Below are positions 1 to 8,500 of a stretch of DNA of 10,200 nt, in pieces. Every line of letters begins with the position of its first letter. Within the stretch, counting starts at the first letter, position 1. Both the position numbers and the translations under genes were made by a program. This DNA comes from Chloromonas sp. AAM2 (Eukaryota; Chlorophyta; Chlorophyceae; Chlamydomonadales; Chlamydomonadaceae): the NCBI GenBank assembly GCA_004335635.1, contig QAXH01004697.1, forward strand, positions 1 to 10,200, given 5' to 3'. The notes beneath the pieces were generated by a model. That model was not told the origin of the DNA, did not search any database, and was given only the letters and a program-made list of their open reading frames with translations.

Positions 1-149
1 GAGCACAGCAGGCAAAGCAAGAGGTGGAGACAGTGTCCTGCCCCAACCCTTTCAGAACACAGTTATCAGCCAGGTACATTTCATGCCATTTCAACGCTTT
101 GACCAACCGTTGCCAGCCTGGGCGAAGAACAGGCTTGAAGCAGTCTCAC

Positions 150-334
150 CTGCTTGGCTGGCCACCTGATCCAGCACAGCTGCATGCACATGGCCTGCGT
201 CCGTCTGGCCAAAGCAGCTGACGAAGGCGGCCAGGGGCGCCTGCTGCTGACCCCCGTCTGCCTGCAGCGCCCGCACCACTGCCCGCACTGTGTGGCTCTT
301 GCCCGTGCCAGGGAGGCCGCTGATGTAAACAGAC
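150..334 (-). CDS. CDC6: CDC6-like exon 2 (Walker A P-loop)
   Basis: The exon has 185 nt, enters in phase 2 and leaves in phase 1. It reads SVYISGLPGTGKSHTV, then a helix (RAVVRALQ) and a beta-strand segment AAFVSCFG, as in Orc1/Cdc6 ATPases. The donor CAG|GTGAGA is at 149-148. Bases 1-149 are probably intron or the start of the next exon. CAG/AAG acceptor-like sites occur at about 40-55, but I could not decide which is used. Confidence 0.75.
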
Positions 335-1456
335 CTGCAAGGAAGGATATGACAAAATGCTGCTTCTGAGCAGCATGCATATGCAGGCAAGAACATTTCA
401 AAACCATGTGGGGTAAAGCCACCACTTGATACTTGTCAAGCCGACGATTGTGCAATTCAAGCTATGCTGCATGAACAAAGACTTGATCATTGCTCTCGTG
501 TGGGTATGCAAAACAACGGTTGTGTATGTCAGGTGCGTGCGCACATTGTGTGCATGCAAATGAGGTGTGCATGCCATGGCAGCAGTGCAGTGTCTGCTAG
601 TGTGCCAGTCGCAGGCTGGACACGTATATTGTGAACGCAGCTAACCCCATGCACACTACACCTTGACCTGCAGTCAATGGTCTAGCCTCCATGCAACGTG
701 CAAGTTGCCATTCATGAATCACCAAACTATGCGGAGGCTATGAAGTTCGACCTCTGGAGTGTATTGCACGGCTTACCTTCCGGTGCCGTCCTTGCATGCG
801 CCACTGAGGGCTGTGAACAGCTGCTCAAACTGTTGTTGTCTGCCATGTGGTGCTCCTGGCAAGGCAATGCTTGCACCAGGTGCCAGGGGCAGCATGGGCT
901 GGTCAGGAGCTGGGCGGTCATTGACGGACACCTCCATGCTCAGAGCTGAAAGGCAAAGCGAGACGTGCTCCTGCTTGCAAGGATCAAAGGCTCCATGTTG
1001 CACCGCTGCGAGGCTGGCTTTGGAGGGGCTCGTAAGTACCGAGCTGCATCCGATCGTGACATTGGCATCAGCGAATGGCAGCTGAGGCTCGACTCTGCGC
1101 CTTGTCCGGGTGGGAGAGCATGGGTGGCAGACGCGTGCTGTGCCTGCTGCTGCTTGCTGATGTGAGCTGTCGTCTGGGTCAGTTTGCAAAGGAACATCTT
1201 GCGGCTTTTCTTGCTTCTTGCGCTTGCTGGGTCTGACATCTGCATCCGCATCTGCTTGGCGCTTCTTGGGCTGGGGTTGTTCAGACGATTTGACTTGCGC
1301 TTTAGACTTTTTATCAGTTCGAGCCTCTACCGGTTGAGCAGCAGCAGCAACATTACGACTGGTGCGACGAAGGCTGCGTTCACTCTTTGAATTGGCTATC
1401 TGCGTCGCCTCGGCCTGGGTTGGGCCTTTCTGTTCCTTGGCAGACTTCCTTGCCAT
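150..1456 (-). CDS. CDC6: CDC6/ORC1-family AAA+ replication initiation ATPase (partial, 5' exons 1-2)
   Basis: The first two coding exons are 1456..777 and 334..150, joined across a 442-nt GT-AG intron (donor AAG|GTAAGC, acceptor TTGCAG|GTCT). The split codon AG|G restores Arg227. The ATG at 1456 is chosen because the in-frame codon at 1495 is GTG, not ATG. Residues 1-200 are a disordered basic tail with KPKKRQ-like and SKRKKQEK clusters (nuclear localisation) and two CDK-type sites, CSPTR and TSPSK. A HGRQQQFEQLFTAL segment precedes SVYISGLPGTGKSHT (Walker A, about residues 233-240). This is the layout of CDC6, which with ORC and Cdt1 loads MCM helicase at origins in G1 and is controlled by CDK phosphorylation. 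Exon 2 ends at a CAG|GTGAGA donor in phase 1. Walker B, sensor motifs and the winged-helix domain lie outside the window. ORC1 is less likely because no BAH domain is seen, but a divergent Orc1/Cdc6 relative is not excluded. Confidence 0.72.
335..776 (-). other. Intron 1 of the CDC6-like gene
   Basis: This 442-nt intron runs GTAAGC...CAG on the minus strand. It is rich in TG and GCATGC words and contains no ORF or repeat that I recognise. Confidence 0.75.
777..1456 (-). CDS. CDC6: CDC6-like exon 1 (N-terminal regulatory tail and start of AAA+ domain)
   Basis: This exon is 226 codons plus 2 nt. It starts at an ATG in a good context (purine at -3, G at +4) and ends at a consensus GTAAGC donor. 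It is rich in Lys, Arg, Ser and Gln, with a Ser-Pro-Thr-Arg and a Ser-Pro-Ser-Lys site. RSL near residue 27 could be an RxL cyclin-binding motif, which is an inference. The next in-frame stop (773-775) lies four bases into the intron. Confidence 0.75.
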
Positions 1457-2106
1457 GCTGCTAGGACTTGGGTGCTGCAGCTGACCTTGCCTCACGCCGC
1501 GAGGTGCGCTGCAGTAGATGCTGCTCTCTGTGGAGCTGGCTATTCAATTGTCGGCTGGTCTTTGTACTTGGGTGAATGTCAAGGTGGGTAAGGGCTCGGG
1601 AATGTGCAAGGAAGCCTTTGACGATACTATGGACAGCACATTAGCAACGCACCGACTGCCTGGTATCGGCGCTTCCAGAGATGGTGCCGAAGGTGGGAGC
1701 CAACTTTACGATTTCGTATTACAACGGCAACCTGAATTTGAAACGGTGGTTGACAGAAGGCTGTTGACCTCAGATATCATTCTAAATCAGGGGCGGCAAG
1801 TCGCAATGCTTTATGTGTACATGTGCAACGTCATAGAGCACAAGTCAAACAAAAAGATGAAGAGCAAGCTCGTAGTGGTTAAGTTTTGTCCGTGTAAGCA
1901 TGCAATTGCCACTACCTGATCACCCAAACATACAGTTTCACAACGCCACAATGGTGGCGAGGCACAAGTGTTCACGAGCAGCAGCACCACGCAATCTGTG
2001 GTAGCATAGCAAGAGCTGAATGCAGCAATCTGATGTATGAGGAAAGGTCCTTCATTCAAAACAAAACAATATAAATTCGCAATCACATGCAAGGAAGCCA
2101 AGGCAA
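1457..2106. other. Intergenic spacer: 3' UTR of the M8 protease gene and promoter/5' UTR of the CDC6-like gene
   Basis: This 650-bp spacer separates two tandem minus-strand genes. It must hold the 3' UTR of the upstream protease and the promoter of the CDC6-like gene. I see no TATA box in the minus orientation and no clear E2F site. A plus-strand ORF of 133 codons (1518-1919) shows no recognisable motif and is taken as chance. Confidence 0.6.
1719..1723 (-). terminator. Possible polyadenylation signal TGTAA for the M8 protease gene
   Basis: The minus strand reads TGTAA here, about 385 nt after the protease stop codon. UGUAA is the usual near-upstream polyadenylation element in chlorophyte algae. 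A pentamer can occur by chance, so this is only a candidate. Confidence 0.3.
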
Positions 2107-2508
2107 TCACGTGCCTCTCCGCATGGGCGAACTGTACACTGGGTTGCAAACCTCCATGCCAGACACACCCTCGCCTATTGCACCCGGTCCCCCATGCTGC
2201 CACCGCCATGCCCCAGGACTCTGTGGCTGTCCAACAGCCTGTCCCTGAACCCATAGCCCTGTCTCTTTGCTTCCATTCAAAGCCGCAGCTGCAGCAGTCG
2301 CAGCCTGCTGTTGCTGCTGCTGTATCTGCTCAACTGCAACCTTTTCTTCCTCTTGTTCCTTCGCCCGGACAGATGCACGGCTGCGCACAAACGCCACCGT
2401 CAAAATAGATGCAACGAGCACCACAGCGCCTGCCCCCACGGAGACTGCCACGATGATGATGTTCCAGCTCAACATCTTTCCGTGATCATCACTGTTGCCA
2501 GCATTCTC
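2107..2508 (-). CDS. M8 protease exon 10 (transmembrane helix and cytoplasmic tail)
   Basis: 133 codons plus TGA, acceptor TTTTGCAG|GAG in phase 0. After an acidic linker (NSDDHGK) comes IIIVAVSVGAGAVVLVASIL, a single TM helix, then a positive stop (VRSRASVRAK). The tail continues as a charged EQEEEK segment, QIQQQQQQ and an Ala run, and ends in a Gly/Pro-rich tail. The topology fits a type I membrane protein. The Gln and Ala runs are encoded by a GCTGCT/CAGCAG repeat. Confidence 0.88.
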   Translation of the reverse strand, partial: ENAGNSDDHGKMLSWNIIIVAVSVGAGAVVLVASILTVAFVRSRASVRAKEQEEEKVAVEQIQQQQQQAATAAAAALNGSKETGLWVQGQAVGQPQSPGAWRWQHGGPGAIGEGVSGMEVCNPVYSSPMRRGT

Positions 2509-5500
2509 CTGCAAAACGGACGCATGAAAACATTCAGACAAAGTATACCTGTCGCACTCATCATTTGTTTAACAAGTACGCATCAAGGCATCAATGCAGC
2601 AAAGACGAAGCACAACACCCCAGCACATACACCATCACACGTGCAGAGATGCACATCAGGCATGCAGACGAAGTTGAGCTGCAGTGCAGCAGCATGCGTC
2701 ATGTCTTGTAGCATGGCCTAGCAATACAAAACTGGCGCTAGTGTTCCAAACGGATCATCTCAGCTTCACCTCCTTCCCGCCCTGTTTCTGCCAAAGGCAG
2801 TAGACGCATGCCTCTTGCTCAAAATCTGCCATGCCGTGACCCTGGCTCCTTCATCAAGCTCGTAGCAAGACTCACAATCGACTTGTTGGTGGAGTTGTCT
2901 GCCGTGGGTCCTGTTGCCGGCACAGTGATGACCTCCCGCAGAATGGCCAGTGTGGCGGCAAGGGAGCCGTTGACCATGGCAAAGCCTGCTGTGCCTAGCT
3001 GGCTGGTCAGCAGCTGCTGCTGTGGGCCGTCTGCCAGCTGGTTCATCAGCAGAGTGGTCTGGAGGGTGCTGCTGGGGCGGATGGCAACGGACACCTGAAC
3101 ACACACAATGGAGCACAGACTGGTTAGCACATCAAACTGTGACACAAAACAGGAAGTTGGAACAGTCACTGGCAAGCTTGTCAGCTGCGTTCTTGCGAGA
3201 CGACCACGGGACCACTATGCCTGTCCAGTATGCAATGTGGGCAGACAAGGCAGGGATTATACGCTATGATTAAATTAACGACCACCAGTAAACCCTGAAT
3301 CCTGTAATGCTAAACAGCTCTTCTTCATTTGCTAACTAGTAACGCACACCTACTGGCCAACATCATTGCCAACAGCTGCTACTCACCACTATGTTTTGTG
3401 TGTTGTCCTGCACTGTCGATGACAGGCCAGAGTTGACCAGCTCGCTCAGCAACCGCTTCAACTGCCTGACCACCCTCTGGGCACGTGCCTGCAGACCATC
3501 CACACCAGCCTCGCTCCTGCTGAGCGACTGCCCTTGCTCAAAACTGGCCAAAACGCTTTGGCGAGCTGCCATAAGCCTCCTGCCTGTGCTGCCTGCCTGT
3601 TCGTCAGCAATTTCCACTGAGCTCAAGTTGGGCAGTTCATCTGCTGCTGTCACGCCGTAGCTGTGTGCTACGCCTTTCTGCTTTTGCTGTAGCTGCGTGG
3701 CGTTCGTTTTGCTGGCGTTTGAAGCCAGGATGGCATCCGACACCTGCATCTGAAGCACGGGGATGCCTGCCCACGTGGCTAAAACGTTCAGAAATGCTGG
3801 GCCCCGTGCAGTGATGGACGCCAAGGTCATGTTTTCCAACTGACATGTGACCGTTACTTGCTGGTACCAGTTGGTTACGTTGACCATGGCTGGTGGCGGT
3901 GGCACAGCAGGGCCACTGCCCGGAGTAACACCAGGTATAGGGTTTGCTGCTGCTGTGGCATTCCGAAGAATGCTGAAGGAGCAGTCTGCACCGGTCCAGC
4001 CCAGCTTGCAGATGCATGTGCCATCGTAGCACATGCCCCCCTGGGCATTGCATTGCCCACCCCCACAATCAAGCGTCCGGCACACCTGCAAGACGTCCAG
4101 TTCAACCACCAGTGAGAGGACACAAGCACAAGCAAGCTGTTCCCCAGCTGACAAAGCTCAGGTTGATGCAACTACCGTCATGTCAGCCGCTGCGCGTACT
4201 TCAGCCACCATCGCGTCATCCATTGAAAACACAAAGCAGACGCAGCTCAAAAACAAGCTCAGCGCACCAACTTAAATTTGATGTTGGAAATATTGGCTAT
4301 GACAAAAGCTCGGCAGTGCCATGCAGAGTTGCGTATAGCCCAAACACCTGGCTGTCTGTGCGGACTGAACATAACACACCTGGCTTTCGTCCGGGCATGG
4401 GCCGATCTTGCCCATCCTGAAGACCCCCGGCATGTACGCCGGTAGCGACACGTAGTCCCCAGAGGGGCACCGGACCTGCTGCCCCCGGATGGTCAGGTAC
4501 AGCCTCCCGCCCTGGCAGCTGCTGGGGTAGCAGACAGCGTCCCGGTCGCCGTTGTTTCCGGTGGAAGGGAAGTAAAGGTAGTTGCCATTGTCGAGCGAGA
4601 CGGCGAGTTTGTAGGTTATTGGGTAGGCGCGGGAGGTCGCACTGTGATACCAACCGTACGCCTCGGGGTTGGCTGCGGGTGGAAGGCAGGACAACACAGG
4701 GCGTGTGGCATAGCATGTATGGCATAGGGCGTATGGCGAGCCCTGGGCGAGGGGAGTTCCGCATCAGCTCGCTCCGCATAACAGCATGAAGAAAGTGTGA
4801 CATTGAGTAGGTGTGGCAACCCAAGAGAGGTGTAGTTACATGGCGACACAAGATGCAAGACATAACGTTGCAACACAAGCTAAGCCGACGCAACGAATGG
4901 AGAATCGGCTGAAGTTTAGTAGCGTGCCGTGCATGTACGTCACACTTTTCTCCCTCGACAGAATGCGAGCATATGGCCCACGTGACTGTCACACTCCCCT
5001 CACTCACCGTACTGGTACAAGTTCGACGTACAGGAGGGCATTCCTCCCCTCGCCACCACCATGCTGCAGTTGTTTGAAAACACACCCGACATCCTGCACT
5101 GGCCGACGGACCGGTACGAAGAACTGGGCTGGTATCGCAACGTACTGCCAGCCGTCGCAACTGCCGTCGCGTCGCAGAACATATCCCGCTGCGACGTGAT
5201 CGGTTCCGTTTCCATGAACTTTTGGCAGCCCTGCGTCGGCAATGTGCACCCGGTGTTGCGCGCCCACTGCAGTGGCCCGCCGACGGCTGTCCAGTTTCCG
5301 ATGTACCAGCCCGAGTCTTCCATGAGCGCCAGCGTGATGCGCGAGAAGCGGGCGGGCTCGCCCGAGGAGGAGAACATGGCGGTGCCCAGCATCAGCTCGC
5401 CCTGGTAATGCGTAAACTCCCTGGGGACAAATAGGGCAGACCAGGGCAATCAAGAGCATCAAAGGACAGCTGCAACACAAAAGCAATACAAGATGAACAC

Positions 5501-8500
5501 GGTAACAACACGGTAAAACAAGAACCTGCGATGCTTGGCATGCCCCAGCCAAACGTGTTCAAAGGCTTTTTGTGCGTGTGTGCGTGTGTGTGCTTATGTG
5601 TGTGTGTCGTTTTACATTGGGAACGCTGTTTCATGCTATAGGAGCATTGAAGTATCAAATCCCTCTGTAACAATCTCTTGCGTGAAGCCATCACCATGAT
5701 GAGACATTCAGCCAGGCTATGCCACGCATGAGTGGACGAGGCATTCACAATTTCTAAAACCAAGCATCAGCTCGAACCTCAGTGAATTCCAACGGAATGA
5801 TATCCCTGAAGCGCAACCGTACGTCAGAATAAGCTGGCCATTCCAGGATATGAAGTTCATCCCCACGACACCGCCTGTCAAAACGATCACACATGCGGTC
5901 AGAGCGAGTGACCCGGCTCACGCCCCTGCCATGTCTCAGAGCTTTAATATCAAGGCCATGCACACTCATCCTAAAGGCTCTAACTTGCTGAGGGCAGTTT
6001 GAATGTGATGTAAAAACACCACCCTGGTCAGGGGGCAAACAATCAAACCATAGGGTGTAAGTGATACACCATGGCGACACATCGTCCGGAAGGTCCCTTC
6101 ACTGAAATTCCGTATTGCCCTGACTGGAGCCCGAACTTGCTCTGCCCATTTGGAGTCTAGGTGCCGCTAAGTTGCACCACCATGTCTGCTGAGGTTGCAT
6201 GCAATCACTGTAGCAAACGAGAGAACGTAGCAGCCCAGCCGGCCCGAATGTCGTGATACATCTGCCAGGCGTTATTCTGACTTACTGACTGACCAAGAAC
6301 GGCATCCCTAACGAGCATTTGCGTGCATGCGACGAAGCATGTGATAAACGCGAGGATGAGAACATTGATGATAGCAAGGTAATGCTAGCTTGATCAGGGC
6401 CTGCCCACCCACCCACCCACCCACCAGTGTGCCATGGCGCTGCCCGCCCCGCCCCCGTCCTCCAGCTGTGCCCCATCCAGCGTCTCACACCCGAACTGGG
6501 CACGTGCCTCACGCTGCACTGTGGGTGTGATCACTCGTGTGACCTGAGCGTAGAAGAGTGACAACAGAAGCGTAATGAGGCAACGTTGGAGTACAGACCA
6601 ACCGGCCGCCCTGTCAGCTTGTCTCGTCAGGGCCAATTCAATCCAATGAAATTATGATGTGTTTTCATGTCACCAGCGATTGGGCAGGACGGAAATTCAT
6701 CAAGCGGTTTCCAATCCAGTATTTGCCTACCAATTCCTTGTACCCTATTCCAGCAAGTGTCATCATCACAACACGGTTTTTGCACACTGCGGTATTGCAG
6801 CTCTCGGTGCTGCGGACAAGTTAAAGCGCTGGCATGCAGGGGTTTCACAGCTTGCCATGCTGCGAACAATCTAGGCGCGGATCAGCCGCCTACATCATCG
6901 CCTTGAGCAAAGCATGAACATGATGTCCCCAAGCAAGTGTGTCCAGCTGACGAGACGGCTTGTTGCCGTGCCCATGCACATGTCCTCCGACCCATGCACA
7001 TGTCTTCCACATGCCTTCCACATGCCACGCACATGGGTCCACCTGTGGCCCCACCACATGCCAGCCACGTGTGTCCATCCACACATCACCCACCTGTGAC
7101 CCATCCACATAGCTGGTGCTCAGGACTGTATTTAGGGGCAGCTGCCTGTTGGTGGTGGGGTTGACGAACATCTGGAACAGGCCAGGGGTGAAGCCCAGCG
7201 CATGCATCACCTGCACAGCCACCGGTGCCGTACGTCCTTAAAACCAGTACGTTGAAATCAGTACCGGGCTCCATGCGACCCAGTGATCCTCTTATTCGAG
7301 CCCTCCTGAGCACGTCACAGCGACGGTGTGCTAATATAATCGTGCTACCATGGCTGATATACAAGGTGTATGATACGACACCGCCAAGATGGATACTAAT
7401 GCAACCATAGCTTGTTTTCCTTACTGGAAACTGATTGTCAAATGGCCTTGTGTTACATCTCGTGTTTGACGATAATCAAAACGACCCCGCGTGTTCTGTT
7501 CGTGTTCTGACATAGTAACTCATCTGAAAAATCCTTGTGTTGATTTCGAGAACGGTATCCGTATTAGCACCAGTACATGGCACGTGCAAATTTGCTCAAA
7601 ACGTCGTCGTCAAATCTAAGAACGATAGCAGGTGGCCCTGTGGTGCTGCAGCTCAAGCACCTCCTTTCCCTCTTCTGGCAGTCCTCATGCATGACTTTCC
7701 CCACAGTCAGAAGTGGACTGTACAGCAGTACGCATGACCTGTCCCATGCTTTAATCATATGATACCAGCTATGTACCATGACAAATGTATCATCTTTTGA
7801 TATGATGATGATGATGATGATGTATGCATATGGCACGAGTGCAACAGCCATGTGCGTGCCCCACCCACTACAGCGCTGTAACCAGAACACAGCGAGTATG
7901 CATATGCTTAGTCCTTGGGAGAAGGGGCATGTCGCTGCTCTCATGCACGTGCCACCCACCTCATGCACCATGATGGACACCAGAGTGTCCGGGTCGGTAC
8001 TGGTAAGTGAAAAGGGGCACACATTGGCATTGCCGAGCACTGGTCTGTTGGTGACCGGGTCGAACAGGCAAGGACGGGCCCACGCAGCGGCCCCACTGGC
8101 ACACTGGTCGTCCTGGATGGACGTGACGTACAGGTACATGTCTGCTTCCACGCCTGAGGTTGTGCCTGCCATGCTTGTGCATCTGCCATGTGTGCATGTG
8201 ACGGGGTCCAGCACGTGGGCTGGGTTGATGCGGGCTAGGCCGCATGTGCTGAGGGTGTCGTTGGGGCTGTTTGGGGCAGGATAGAAGGTCTGGCAGGAGA
8301 GGCCATCGCTGGTATTTTGAATGCACATGGGGCTTACGAGAAGGGGCCCCGTGGAGGGTGCTCGGACCTACAGCATGGGCAGCGCATGTGGCATGGGATT
8401 TTTGAAACACATAGGACGTGTGTGAAATCATGCATGTGTCAGGGGCCAGACATGCAGGAAAGCACGAGCAGGATGGGCGGCTGTTCTGGCCATGAAGTTT

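Larger units (their letters stand above)
5421..6424 (-). other. Intron 5 of the M8 protease gene (longest, carries a LINE remnant)
   Basis: This 1004-nt intron runs from a (GTGG)n donor to TCCCCAG. It holds a degraded non-LTR retrotransposon C-terminus (about 5665-6098) in the same orientation as the gene, and a TG/CA microsatellite (5571-5608). The remaining 6099-6402 shows nothing recognisable. Confidence 0.8.
7211..7959 (-). other. Intron 3 of the M8 protease gene
   Basis: This 749-nt intron splits the HExxH codons. It contains a candidate plus-strand LINE remnant with an (ATG)7 tail (about 7577-7822). Bases 7225-7560 are unexplained. Confidence 0.85.

Noticed and set aside
1457..1495. 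Extension of the CDC6-like protein to an upstream in-frame start at 1495
   Set aside because: The codon there is GTG. The first ATG in frame is at 1456 and has a better context.
1518..1919. 133-codon plus-strand ORF with ATG in the intergenic spacer
   Set aside because: No recognisable domain, no homologous feel in the translation, and it lies opposite the presumed 3' UTR and promoter of two minus-strand genes.
4297..5160. 287-codon minus-strand ORF
   Set aside because: It is a shadow of exons 6 and 7 that reads through intron 6. The peptidase motifs are in other frames.
6960..7080. Possible CRISPR-like or satellite array in the CATG repeats
   Set aside because: Units and spacers are irregular and the site is an intron of a eukaryotic gene.
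7225..7340. Possible tRNA or 5S-like sequence (stretch with GGCTCGAATAAG on the minus strand)
   Set aside because: The B-box match is incomplete and no cloverleaf or A box could be drawn.
7086..7364. Minus-strand open frame spanning the 3' part of intron 3 into exon 4 in another frame
   Set aside because: It overlaps the correct exon 4 frame. The unique part has no recognisable motif.
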